Both the position numbers and the translations under genes were made by a program. The notes under the pieces were generated by a model. That model searched no databases. It was given only the letters and a program-made list of their open reading frames with translations, and was not told the DNA's origin. This document shows positions 1-7,300 of a stretch of DNA of 32,899 nucleotides, piece after piece (the stretch's first letter is position 1; each line of letters starts with the position of its first letter). This DNA is from Metasolibacillus sp. (lineage in GTDB: Bacteria > Bacillota > Bacilli > Bacillales_A > Planococcaceae), in the NCBI RefSeq assembly GCF_025291715.1, contig NZ_JAMBIZ010000039.1, forward strand, positions 1 through 32,899. Direction: 5' to 3'.

Positions 1-100
1 CGTAATTTTAAAAAATTAAAAATCAGGCACAGGAGCAGTCTAAGCTCTTAAAAAAATCGAATTATGAAATTGATTCATTTAAATAACATTAATAATAATT

Positions 101-115
101 TATTTTCAGAAAATG
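101..115. promoter_or_regulatory. CodY-like box 1 upstream of dtpT
   Basis: TATTTTCAGAAAATG matches the CodY consensus AATTTTCWGAAAATT at 13 of 15 positions. It lies about 45 bp upstream of the candidate -35. CodY control of di/tripeptide transporters is known in Firmicutes; control here is inferred. Confidence 0.5.
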
Positions 116-161
116 GGGAAAATAAATTATATAATCAAATTTCTAACAAATAATATTATAC

Positions 162-190
162 TTGAAAAATAAATTCATATACTTTAATGT
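162..190 (+). promoter_or_regulatory. candidate sigma-A promoter of dtpT
   Basis: TTGAAA (162-167), 17-bp spacer, TAATGT (185-190). The -10 is imperfect and the region is AT-rich, so the call is tentative. Confidence 0.35.
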
Positions 191-219
191 AATGAAATAT
201 AGTTATTTGGCGATCACTT

Positions 220-234
220 TATTGTCAGAAACTT
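220..234. promoter_or_regulatory. CodY-like box 2 in the dtpT leader
   Basis: TATTGTCAGAAACTT matches the CodY consensus at 12 of 15 positions. It lies downstream of the candidate promoter and about 30 bp before the start codon, where a bound repressor could block elongation. It is weaker than box 1. Confidence 0.35.
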
Positions 235-265
235 TAGAAACATTAAAACGGAAGAAGGCATTTGT

Positions 266-1753
266 ATGTATAGTAAGGAAGAAATAGTCAAATCCGTTCC
301 ACAAAAAGGTTTCTTTGGACATCCTAAAGGTCTGTTTACATTGTTCTTTACAGAATTTTGGGAGCGCTTTTCTTATTATGGAATGCGCGCCATTTTAATC
401 TTTTACATGTACTATGAGTTACATGAAGGTGGACTTGGCTTAGATCGTGTAACAGCGAACTCGATTATGGCGATTTATGGATCGTTAGTTTATATGTCTG
501 GTGTAATTGGTGGTTGGCTAGCTGACCGCGTTTGGGGAACACGTAAAGCTGTATTTTATGGTGGTATTTTAATTATGCTTGGGCATATTGTTTTATCGTT
601 CCCAGGTGCTTTAACTTCATTATTCATTTCGATGTTCTTTATCGTTATGGGGACAGGATTATTAAAGCCAAACGTATCAGCGGTTGTTGGTGATATGTAT
701 GCACCAAACGATAGCCGTCGCGATGCAGGCTTCAGCATTTTCGTTATGGGTATCAACATGGGTGCCTTTATTGCACCATTAATTGTTGGTGCTGTCTCTA
801 AAAAATTGAATTTCCATTATGGCTTTGCGATTGCAGCTATTGGGATGCTGCTCGGCTTAATCATCTTCTGGTTTACTGCTAAGAAAAATTTAGGCTTAGC
901 TGGTAGTGCACCAACAAACCCAATGGACAAAAATGATAAGAAAAAAGCAGCACGCAACTTTGTTATTGGAATTATCGCAATTATTGCACTTGGATATGTT
1001 GCCTATGCAACAGATAATTTAACTGTAAAAGCATTTAGTTTATTAATTACAACATTAGGTATTTTATTACCAACTATATTCTTTATTGTCATGTATCGCA
1101 GTCCAAAAACAACAGCGGATGAAAAGTCACGTCTGTTAGCATATATTCCATTATTTATTGCAGCAGTTATGTTCTGGGCAATTCAAGAGCAAGGTGCAAC
1201 AATATTAGCAACATATGCGGATACACGTACAAACCTAATGGTTGGTAGCTTTGAAATTCCAGCAGCATGGTTCCAATCATTAAACCCATTATTTATCATT
1301 GCACTAGCACCACTGTTTGCATTGTTATGGGTGAAATGGGGAGATAAAGGACCATCCACACCAGTGAAATTTGTGTTTGCATTATTTTTCGCAGGTCTTT
1401 CGTTCATCGTTATGGTCATTCCATCACTTTTATCTGGTGGCGAAGCATTAATTAGCCCTTGGTGGTTAGTATTATCATTCTTCCTAGTAGTAATAGGGGA
1501 GTTGTTATTATCACCTGTTGGACTATCTGCAACAACGAAGCTAGCACCAGCGGCATTTGCAGCGCAAACAATGTCACTATGGTTTTTAGCAAGTGCTGCG
1601 GCACAAGCGGTAAATGCACAGCTTGTTCAAGTCTATGAGGTTGTGAGCGACATTACTTACTTCGGTATGATTGGCGGCGCATCCATCGTTTTAGGTTTAA
1701 TTTTATTAGTATGTACACCACTTATTTCGAAAGCGATGCGTGGTGTAAAATAA
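266..1753 (+). CDS. dtpT: POT/PTR2 family proton-coupled di/tripeptide transporter
   Basis: Integral membrane symporter of the POT (PTR2) branch of the major facilitator superfamily, which imports di- and tripeptides with protons. The 495-residue length is usual for bacterial DtpT/YclF-type proteins. The family ExxER motif is visible in the first helix (E30, E33, R34, in FTEFWERFSYYGMR), followed by a typical FIVMGTGLLKPNVSA stretch. About 14 hydrophobic segments can be traced, including the two extra central helices usual in bacterial POT proteins. The start ATG is preceded by GAAGAAGG at 251-258. The gene is monocistronic, with a strong terminator directly after the stop. Two CodY-like boxes upstream suggest derepression on amino-acid limitation. 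Substrate range is inferred from the family. Confidence 0.93.
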   Translation: MYSKEEIVKSVPQKGFFGHPKGLFTLFFTEFWERFSYYGMRAILIFYMYYELHEGGLGLDRVTANSIMAIYGSLVYMSGVIGGWLADRVWGTRKAVFYGGILIMLGHIVLSFPGALTSLFISMFFIVMGTGLLKPNVSAVVGDMYAPNDSRRDAGFSIFVMGINMGAFIAPLIVGAVSKKLNFHYGFAIAAIGMLLGLIIFWFTAKKNLGLAGSAPTNPMDKNDKKKAARNFVIGIIAIIALGYVAYATDNLTVKAFSLLITTLGILLPTIFFIVMYRSPKTTADEKSRLLAYIPLFIAAVMFWAIQEQGATILATYADTRTNLMVGSFEIPAAWFQSLNPLFIIALAPLFALLWVKWGDKGPSTPVKFVFALFFAGLSFIVMVIPSLLSGGEALISPWWLVLSFFLVVIGELLLSPVGLSATTKLAPAAFAAQTMSLWFLASAAAQAVNAQLVQVYEVVSDITYFGMIGGASIVLGLILLVCTPLISKAMRGVK

Positions 1754-1760
1754 TTTGATA

Positions 1761-1803
1761 AAGCTACCATATAAATGTTTCGATTTATATGGTAGCTTTT
1801 TGT
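1761..1803 (+). terminator. Rho-independent terminator of dtpT
   Basis: A 16-bp perfect stem (1761-1776 with 1783-1798, arm AAGCTACCATATAAAT), a 6-nt loop and a T-run, starting 7 bp after the dtpT stop. Confidence 0.9.
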
Positions 1804-1875
1804 CATCTAACCCTAAAGTAAAATCTTTTTATTTTTATTGTTCTGTATATTCTGTTAAAAGATGATTTTCTACTA

Positions 1876-1881
1876 TATAAT
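1876..1881 (+). promoter_or_regulatory. -10 element upstream of the GNAT-like gene
   Basis: A consensus TATAAT lies about 35 bp before the start codon. The position 17 bp upstream reads TGTTAA, a poor -35, so only the -10 is convincing. Confidence 0.4.
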
Positions 1882-1916
1882 AGAAGCAGAGCTATATCAA
1901 AGGAGGCTGTAAAGGT

Positions 1917-2747
1917 ATGTTAGAATCTGTACAAATTAAGCAAGTAGAGGCCTTAGAGGAATTGGAGCAAATTCGTCAATTAGAGCAGGCTATTTGTGGA
2001 GAAGCGACACCGATTTATCAGCTTACTGCATATATGCAAAATGGAGGGTTTATCCTAGGTGCATATATAGAAGCACAGCTAATAGGCTTTAATTATAGCT
2101 ATGCAGGCTTTGCGGATGAGGAGTATTATTTATATTCGCATTTAACAGCTGTAGCACGAGATTACAGAGAGCAAGGCGTCGCAGAGCTATTAAAGCTTTA
2201 TCAAAAGGATATAGCTAGAGCGTATGGCTATAAAAAATGCAAATGGATTATTGATCCGCTCGAAGCAATTCATGGGCAAGGTAGCTTTACAAAATTGCGT
2301 GGCTACACATCGACTTATAAAAAAGATGTTCAGGGTCCATTGCAGGAAAGCTATAATAGCAAAATTCCATCGGACCGCTTAGTTGTTGAGCGCCTATTAA
2401 ATGATGATGATATTGCACGCTGGGATGCACAAATTGAGGAGTTATTGGAGGGAGCGCAGGAGCTTGTCGAGTGGTCTTATACAGTGGATGGCTTACCAAT
2501 GTTAAATAAGCAAGCACCATTTGATGCAACGCTAAATTATTATAGCGATGCTTATTTAGTGCCAATTCCTCAATATTTTTCAAAAATAAAAATAGAAAAC
2601 CTAGCATTGGCAGAGGATTGGCGCTATAAAACGCGCACGATTTTCGAGACGCTGTTCAAGCAAGGCTATGCGATTGTACATTTAGTAAAAGGGCAGGAGC
2701 CGATGCATTTTTATTTATTTGTGAAAAAGAGCTTGTTTGCTTTATAA
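1917..2747 (+). CDS. GNAT-superfamily acetyltransferase-like protein (COG3375 type)
   Basis: A 276-residue soluble protein that reads like the COG3375 group of predicted GNAT acetyltransferases. Residues about 1-130 form the GNAT-like fold. The stretch AVARDYREQGVAELLK at about 78-93 occupies the acetyl-CoA pyrophosphate-loop position, though the usual Q/RxxGxG/A pattern is degenerate (REQGVA). It is followed by WIIDPLEAIHGQGSFTKLRGY, the family's version of the 'DPL..N..F.KLG' segment, and by PSDRLVVE. The C-terminal half has no domain I can name. AGGAGG at 1901-1906 sets the ATG start. It stands alone between two terminators. The acceptor substrate is unknown. COG3375 relatives are sometimes found near o-succinylbenzoate synthase genes, but nothing here supports such a role. 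Confidence 0.75.
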   Translation: MLESVQIKQVEALEELEQIRQLEQAICGEATPIYQLTAYMQNGGFILGAYIEAQLIGFNYSYAGFADEEYYLYSHLTAVARDYREQGVAELLKLYQKDIARAYGYKKCKWIIDPLEAIHGQGSFTKLRGYTSTYKKDVQGPLQESYNSKIPSDRLVVERLLNDDDIARWDAQIEELLEGAQELVEWSYTVDGLPMLNKQAPFDATLNYYSDAYLVPIPQYFSKIKIENLALAEDWRYKTRTIFETLFKQGYAIVHLVKGQEPMHFYLFVKKSLFAL

Positions 2748-2801
2748 AATAAAAAAGAGGGCTGGAGTAGCACGATAGATGGTTATCTTCTTAAAATAAA
2801 G

Positions 2802-2840
2802 AAATGTTAGGGCGATAAAATCGACCTAACATTTTTTCTT
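2802..2840. terminator. bidirectional terminator between convergent genes
   Basis: Arms AAATGTTAGG (2802-2811) and CCTAACATTT (2825-2834), with an inner CGAT/ATCG extension. TTTTTTCTTT follows on the + strand and a CTTTATTTT run follows on the - strand, so it can end both the GNAT-like gene and the M20 gene. Confidence 0.85.
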
Positions 2841-4003
2841 TATGGACATAAGGTACGTGCAATATTTTCGAAGTAGCGGGCTCCGTAAATCAGCGCTTCT
2901 TCATCTAGCTTAAAGCGAGGGTGATGGAGTGGGAATACTTCACCAAAGCTTGGGTTATGCACCCCGATAAATTGCATAGAAGATGGAACAGCTTCAGAGA
3001 AGTCCGCAAAGTCTTCTGTGCCAAACATCGGGGCAGGTAGCTCGATGACACCTTTTTCGCCAACAATATCACCTGCAATTTGACGAGATAATTCAGTTAG
3101 CTTTGCATCATTTGTAACAGATGGGCAGCCTAACTCCCATGAAATTTCTGCACGTGCACCGTGCATTGTTGCAATACTTGTAACAATTGTTTCTAAATGT
3201 TGACGAGCGTCCACACGCACTTTAGCATCTAATGAGCGAATCGTGCCACCTAGCTCTGCTGTATCTGCGATAATATTTAATGCTGTTCCGCAATGGAATT
3301 TAGCAACTGTTAAAACAGGGGCTGAAAGGATTGGCATTTTGCGCGATACGATGGTTTGTAAAGCCATCACGATTTCTGATCCAATCACTAAAGGGTCGAC
3401 AGCCACTTCTGGCATGGATGCATGGCTACCTCTGCCGAAAATTTTAATTTCAAAATCATCTGCTGCCGATGTTAATTTTCCATCCTTCATTGCAAATTGA
3501 CCTGCTTCATAGTCTGGATTTACATGTAAAGCGAAGGCATAATCAACACCTTCTGTAATCCCTAATGCAACTAGCTCGGCTGCACCGCCAGGCGTTACCT
3601 CCTCTGCATGCTGGAAAACAAAACGAATCTCTCCATTAAAGTCTGTACCACGTTCAGCTAAAGCTTTTGCTGCCCCTAATAGCATGGCTGGATGTGCGTC
3701 ATGCCCACAAGCGTGCATAACACCTGGATTTTGCGATTTAAACGGTACATCCGCTTCCTCTTGAATTGGTAATGCATCAATGTCTGCACGTAGCAAAATT
3801 GTATGCCCAGTGCCTTCTGTTTTTGTTCCTTTTAAAAAAGCACACACGCTCGTTTTTGTCATACGCTTCACTTCTAAATGAGGGAATGTTATCAATTGAT
3901 CGTATATATACTGCGATGTTTGGTACTCTTGATGTGATAGCTCTGGATGGCTATGTAAATGCCTTCTCCATGCAATGACTTGCTGTTTTAAATCCGCTGA
4001 CAA
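2840..4003 (-). CDS. M20 family metallohydrolase (N-acyl-amino-acid / aminobenzoyl-glutamate amidohydrolase type)
   Basis: Cytoplasmic binuclear zinc amidohydrolase of the M20D (hippurate hydrolase / AmhX-like) group, which releases amino acids from N-acyl or peptide-like substrates. Metal-ligand motifs are in order: LLRADIDALP, HACGHDAH, AEEVTPGGA (catalytic Glu followed by ligand Glu), GRGSHASMP in the dimerisation domain, and LHHPRF near the C-terminus. Length is 387 residues, normal for the family. The start is placed at a TTG (4003-4001): AGGAGG at 4016-4011 sits 7 nt upstream, whereas the in-frame TTG at 4027 would put this ribosome binding site inside the gene. It follows yfcC in the same direction with a 115-bp gap that holds an inverted-repeat element. 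A transporter plus amidohydrolase pair suggests uptake and cleavage of an acylated amino acid; the substrate is unknown. Confidence 0.9.
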   Translation of the reverse strand: MSADLKQQVIAWRRHLHSHPELSHQEYQTSQYIYDQLITFPHLEVKRMTKTSVCAFLKGTKTEGTGHTILLRADIDALPIQEEADVPFKSQNPGVMHACGHDAHPAMLLGAAKALAERGTDFNGEIRFVFQHAEEVTPGGAAELVALGITEGVDYAFALHVNPDYEAGQFAMKDGKLTSAADDFEIKIFGRGSHASMPEVAVDPLVIGSEIVMALQTIVSRKMPILSAPVLTVAKFHCGTALNIIADTAELGGTIRSLDAKVRVDARQHLETIVTSIATMHGARAEISWELGCPSVTNDAKLTELSRQIAGDIVGEKGVIELPAPMFGTEDFADFSEAVPSSMQFIGVHNPSFGEVFPLHHPRFKLDEEALIYGARYFENIARTLCP

Positions 4004-4038
4004 AATAATTCCTCCTTTTATTATCAATTATGCCGAGG

Positions 4039-4124
4039 TTTTAACTTCTTGCCACAAGCGTTTGTACACCTACTGAAAAGCAACCTAAATTGAGGTGGGC
4101 TACTTCTACTGAAAGAAGTTAAAA
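4039..4124. repeat. 86-bp element bounded by 12-bp perfect inverted repeats
   Basis: TTTTAACTTCTT at 4039-4050 is the exact inverse of AAGAAGTTAAAA at 4113-4124. The interior holds an imperfect dyad (CCTAAATTGAGG, 4084-4095) and two copies of a CTACTGAAA motif. It overlaps the stop codon of yfcC and fills most of the yfcC-M20 gap. It could be a small interspersed repeat or a processing/attenuation structure in the operon mRNA. I found no second copy in the window by eye. Confidence 0.5.
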
Positions 4125-5522
4125 TGGGCCATAGTTCATCGCATGAGCGATAATTAATAAAATAATCGCTAAAGCTGTTTGGATAAGGAAATAAGGGAAT
4201 ACCCATTTTACCCATTTAGCAAACGGAATACCTGCAATTGCAAGCCCGGCTAATAATACACCGCTTGTTGGGATGACCATGTTTGAAATCCCATCACCAA
4301 ATTGGAAGGCTAACACTGCTGTTTGTCGTGATACCCCAATTAAATCGGCTAAAGGTGTCATAATTGGCATTGTTAAAGCAGCTTGTCCACTACCAGATGG
4401 TACTAAGAAGTTCAAACATAGCTGCAATAGGAACATCCCAATTGCATTAATTGAAGCTGGTAGCGAGCTAACGATACTTGCCACATAATAAAGAATTGTA
4501 TCAATTAAACCACCTGTTGTTGTGATTACTAATATTGCTTGAGCGAAACCAATAATTAATGCGCCTTCAACCATCTCACGAGCACCGCCAATGAAGCCAT
4601 CTGCCATATCATTAAGGCGCATACCACAAATAAGGCTCATAATAATACTGCTTAAAAGGAAGATTCCTCCTATTTCACTAATATACCATTGGAATTTAAT
4701 AACCCCTACAACTAAAGCAATGAAATTCAGTAATAAGACAATCAATGCTAATAAATGGCGCGTGCTCATTTTGAAGCTAAGGTCGATTTTTACTGTCTCT
4801 TCTCGCTTGAATTTTCCGTAGATACCTAACTCAGGATTCTTTTTCACCTTTTTCGCATGACGATAAATATAAGCGACCGTTAAAATGTAAAATACAATAA
4901 ATACAATGATGCGGTAGCCCATACCTGAATACATAGGTAATTCAGCAATTGTTTGCGCCACCCCAATATTGAAGGGGTTAGTAATTCCGGACGTAAAGCC
5001 TGTTGCTAATGTGCCAAGCATCACAATCGCAAAACCTGTCAGTGCATCCATGCCGAGCGCCATTGTTAAGGGAATGATAATCGCAATGTAAACAAGCGTA
5101 TCCTCCGCAGAACCAATTAGCGAGCCTAAACAAGCAAAGATAAAAACAAAGATAGGAATGAGTATGTATTCCTGTTTACCGAATTTAGCGGCAGTGACTT
5201 TAATAAACGAATCAATCGCCCCTGTTTTTTGCATAATGCCTAACGCACCGCCAAATAAAAATACGAATAAAATAATGGAAGCCCCTTCAAGCATACCTAA
5301 ATGTACGCTATTGAACATTTCCAAAAAGCCAACAGGGCTTGATTCAACAAACTGGAATGACTCAGGGTCTACGACTGTACGTCCGTTATTGTCGACCCTT
5401 TCATATTTACCAGCAGGAACAATATACGTTAAAATCGTCATAATGATAATAATAATGAACATTAATACAAACGCATTGAGCCCCTTAGGCTTTTGGTCTT
5501 TTGTAGATTGTGGATGATTCAT
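4119..5522 (-). CDS. yfcC: YfcC family putative basic amino acid / C4-dicarboxylate-type transporter
   Basis: A 467-residue integral membrane protein of the YfcC family (COG1288), related to DcuC and arginine/ornithine antiporters. About 12 hydrophobic helices are visible, starting with LNAFVLMFIIIIIMTILTYI. The family signature GSAEDTLVYIAIIIPL and the re-entrant TSGITNPFNIGVAQTI stretch are present, with a second half GSGQAALTMPIMTPLADL as in ion-transporter-superfamily hairpins. The ATG is set by AGGGAGG 7 nt upstream. It is the first gene of a two-gene operon with the M20 amidohydrolase. A good sigma-A promoter and a CodY-like box lie upstream. Family transport substrates are poorly known. 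The partner gene suggests an amino-acid derivative or peptide-like compound, by inference. Confidence 0.88.
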   Translation of the reverse strand: MNHPQSTKDQKPKGLNAFVLMFIIIIIMTILTYIVPAGKYERVDNNGRTVVDPESFQFVESSPVGFLEMFNSVHLGMLEGASIILFVFLFGGALGIMQKTGAIDSFIKVTAAKFGKQEYILIPIFVFIFACLGSLIGSAEDTLVYIAIIIPLTMALGMDALTGFAIVMLGTLATGFTSGITNPFNIGVAQTIAELPMYSGMGYRIIVFIVFYILTVAYIYRHAKKVKKNPELGIYGKFKREETVKIDLSFKMSTRHLLALIVLLLNFIALVVGVIKFQWYISEIGGIFLLSSIIMSLICGMRLNDMADGFIGGAREMVEGALIIGFAQAILVITTTGGLIDTILYYVASIVSSLPASINAIGMFLLQLCLNFLVPSGSGQAALTMPIMTPLADLIGVSRQTAVLAFQFGDGISNMVIPTSGVLLAGLAIAGIPFAKWVKWVFPYFLIQTALAIILLIIAHAMNYGPF

Positions 5523-5588
5523 ATTATCGCCTCCCTATATTTTCCGATAAGCGGAAATAATTTTCGTACAGCAGAAATTATAGTTTTA

Positions 5589-5617
5589 AGTATAGAAAGT
5601 TCTTTTGCTTTAGTCAA
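5589..5617 (-). promoter_or_regulatory. sigma-A promoter of the yfcC-M20 operon
   Basis: On the - strand TTGACT, 17-bp spacer, TATACT. The transcript would begin about 60 nt before the yfcC start. Confidence 0.75.
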
Positions 5618-5620
5618 TTA

Positions 5621-5635
5621 AATTTTCAGATTATT
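5621..5635. promoter_or_regulatory. CodY-like box upstream of the yfcC promoter
   Basis: AATTTTCAGATTATT matches the CodY consensus at 13 of 15 positions. It sits 3 bp upstream of the -35 of the yfcC promoter. AT-rich sequence makes chance matches fairly likely. Confidence 0.45.
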
Positions 5636-5658
5636 CTATGAACTGTTGTTGGAGAGAA

Positions 5659-5702
5659 AGAAAAAGTAGATGTACGCTAAAAAATTAACGATACATCTAC
5701 TT
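5659..5702 (-). terminator. terminator of czrA-czcD
   Basis: Arms AAGTAGATGTA (5664-5674) and TACATCTACTT (5692-5702). On the - strand TTTTTCTTTC follows directly. Confidence 0.85.
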
Positions 5703-5709
5703 AATTGAA

Positions 5710-6642
5710 TTAATGATGATGCTCAGGAGCTGCTTCTAGCGTGCAAAGAATTGCCTCATCGTGATGATGATTTGCTGGCTCCATTTGCAATGCAATATGA
5801 TGAATCCCTTGATGCTGTAGCAAATGCTCAATCGAATGTGTGATTTTATTGCTTTCAGCAACTGTTAGCTGTTCATCAACTACGATATGACAGGAGAAGG
5901 CATGAAAGCCACTTGTGATTGTCCAAGCATGGACATCGTGAATGCCTTTAACACCTTCTACTTTTGCTATTGCTTGAACGACTTGATTAATATCAACATC
6001 TGCTGGTGTGCCCTCCATTAAAATATGAATCGCCTTTTTGGCTACGAAATAGCCGCTACGTAACACAAGAATAGCTACAATAACACTTGCTAACGGGTCA
6101 GCCCAGCCCCAACCAAAAAACATGATGAACAATGCAGCAATAATTGCACCAACTGAGCCGAGCATATCGCTTATTACATGTAAAAAAGCGCCTCGCATAT
6201 TTAAATTTTCCTCTGTATCAGCACCTCTCATCATAATCCATGCGACTAAAATATTTACAGCAAGTCCAATGGAGCTAATAATAAGCATACCTACTGTGGC
6301 TACCTCTGGTGGATTAACAAAACGCTCAATTGCTTCATAAAAAATAATTAAGGCAATCGCAACTAATGTAACACCGTTAAATAATGCTGCTAAAACTTCA
6401 AAGCGTTTATAGCCGAATGTTTTATTATACGTAACGGCTTTTTCACCCAATTTAAAAGCAATCAAGGCAATAGCTAATGAAATTGAGTCACTGAACATAT
6501 GTCCAGCATCAGACAGTAGGGCGAGACTTTTTGTCAGGACGCCCCCAACTGCTTCAACGAGCATATATGTCGTAATAATTAAAAAGGAAATGAGCAATAT
6601 TTTTTTGTTATTTGTGTGTGCATGGTTGTGTTCATGTCCCAT
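5710..6642 (-). CDS. czcD: Cation diffusion facilitator, Zn(II)/Cd(II)/Co(II) efflux antiporter
   Basis: Membrane metal/proton antiporter of the CDF family, exporting zinc and probably cadmium or cobalt. It is 310 residues long, as CzcD usually is. It has a His-rich N-terminus (MGHEHNHAH), six hydrophobic helices, the H48xxxD52 transport site in DAGHMFSDS and its partner HVISDMLGS in helix V. A cytoplasmic C-terminal domain (from about residue 205) ends in a His-rich tail (NHHHDE and EHHH). It lies 12 bp downstream of czrA; its AGGAGGA ribosome binding site overlaps the czrA stop region. The ArsR-type sensor upstream has an alpha-5 zinc site, which supports zinc-induced expression. Confidence 0.95.
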   Translation of the reverse strand: MGHEHNHAHTNNKKILLISFLIITTYMLVEAVGGVLTKSLALLSDAGHMFSDSISLAIALIAFKLGEKAVTYNKTFGYKRFEVLAALFNGVTLVAIALIIFYEAIERFVNPPEVATVGMLIISSIGLAVNILVAWIMMRGADTEENLNMRGAFLHVISDMLGSVGAIIAALFIMFFGWGWADPLASVIVAILVLRSGYFVAKKAIHILMEGTPADVDINQVVQAIAKVEGVKGIHDVHAWTITSGFHAFSCHIVVDEQLTVAESNKITHSIEHLLQHQGIHHIALQMEPANHHHDEAILCTLEAAPEHHH

Positions 6643-6654
6643 CTGTCCTTCCTC

Positions 6655-6969
6655 CTAATGTGCAGCATGCTCAATTGCTTGCTGTAGTAAGTTCATAATA
6701 TGGTCATCGTCCTTTGTGTAGTAAAGTGTTGTGCCTTCACGTCGGAACTTTACTAATCGCAGGTTTTTTAAAAAGCGTAGCTGATGAGATACTGTCGATT
6801 GGCTTAAATCCAACGTTTCAGCGATATGGTTGACAGAATGTTCACCGCAGCAAAGTAAATTTAAAATGCGTATCCTTGTTGGATCACTTAATGCTTTAAA
6901 TGTTTGAGATACAACGAATAAAGTTTCCTCGTCTAAATGATTTATTTGTTGATGATCGTTATTTTGCAT
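6655..6969 (-). CDS. czrA: ArsR/SmtB family zinc-sensing repressor
   Basis: A 104-residue winged-helix metalloregulator that represses its own operon until zinc binds. The HTH is [15 protein letters not shown] (about 53-67). The C-terminal helix carries D88-x-H90 and H101-x2-H104, the same spacing as the alpha-5 zinc site of Staphylococcus aureus CzrA (D84, H86, H97, H100). The CadC/ArsR-type alpha-3 Cys-x-Cys is absent (HSVNHI instead). The start is the ATG at 6969, with AGGTGG upstream. A longer reading to 7083 would run through the promoter and operator and is rejected. It is the first gene of czrA-czcD. An operator-like dyad overlaps the -10 and start point of the promoter. Confidence 0.93.
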   Translation of the reverse strand: MQNNDHQQINHLDEETLFVVSQTFKALSDPTRIRILNLLCCGEHSVNHIAETLDLSQSTVSHQLRFLKNLRLVKFRREGTTLYYTKDDDHIMNLLQQAIEHAAH

Positions 6970-6985
6970 GTATGTGCACCACCTA

Positions 6986-7020
6986 TATTCATATATGTTC
7001 ACTTGTTCATATATGAATAT
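6986..7020. promoter_or_regulatory. CzrA operator-like dyad
   Basis: TTCATATATG (6988-6997) and CATATATGAA (7008-7017) form a perfect outer 10-bp inverted repeat, with TGTTCA motifs between them. The TGAACA/TTCATA composition is typical of ArsR/SmtB operators. It covers the -10 and transcription start of the czrA promoter. Confidence 0.65.
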
Positions 7021-7044
7021 AATTCTTTTATATGAATATGTCAA
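7016..7044 (-). promoter_or_regulatory. sigma-A promoter of czrA-czcD
   Basis: On the - strand TTGACA, 17-bp spacer, TATATT. The -10 lies inside the operator-like dyad. Confidence 0.8.
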
Positions 7045-7080
7045 TATTTCTTCTTCTTTTTGCCGTATTTTCATTAAAAT

Positions 7081-7095
7081 CAAGAATAATTCTCA
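7081..7095. promoter_or_regulatory. Fur-like box 1 upstream of the ycl promoter
   Basis: CAAGAATAATTCTCA is a 7-1-7 dyad resembling TGATAATnATTATCA, with several mismatches. It lies 8 bp upstream of the -35. It is weaker than the box at 7148. Confidence 0.35.
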
Positions 7096-7103
7096 ATTAG
7101 CTG

Positions 7104-7132
7104 TTGACTGCTGAGAAAAAGGTGCTTATAAT
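7104..7132 (+). promoter_or_regulatory. sigma-A promoter of the yclNOPQ operon
   Basis: TTGACT, 17-bp spacer, consensus TATAAT. The start point would be near 7139, giving a leader of about 160 nt. Confidence 0.8.
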
Positions 7133-7147
7133 TGGGACTGTTGATAG

Positions 7148-7162
7148 TGATAATTGTTCTCA
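7148..7162. promoter_or_regulatory. Fur-like box 2 at the ycl transcription start
   Basis: TGATAATTGTTCTCA matches the 7-1-7 Fur box TGATAATnATTATCA at 12 of 14 defined positions. It lies just downstream of the predicted start point, a typical repressor position. Confidence 0.65.
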
Positions 7163-7300
7163 ACATACTGTTGTCACTAGTTTAAATGTAATGGTGTTAG
7201 ATTTCTTCTTGTAAAATGAGAGATTTGCATTTGTTACGACGAGCTTTGTCTTGATTCAGAGGAATTGAGATAAACAATAATAAATCTACCGGGGATTGTT

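Larger units (their letters stand above)
1..265. other. AT-rich leader upstream of the peptide transporter
   Basis: No gene is visible in this stretch. It is very AT-rich and holds the likely promoter and two CodY-like boxes described separately. A short GAGC/GCTC hairpin near 33-50 could be the tail of something upstream of the window, but it has no convincing T-run on the + strand. Confidence 0.5.

Noticed and set aside
33-50. Small GAGC/GCTC hairpin at the window start
   Set aside because: The stem is short and there is no T-run on the + strand; it could belong to a feature outside the window, so it is not called a terminator.
4024-4215. 63-codon leftward reading frame across the yfcC end and the 86-bp element
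   Set aside because: It lies out of frame within yfcC and the inverted-repeat element, has no ribosome binding site and no recognisable protein features.
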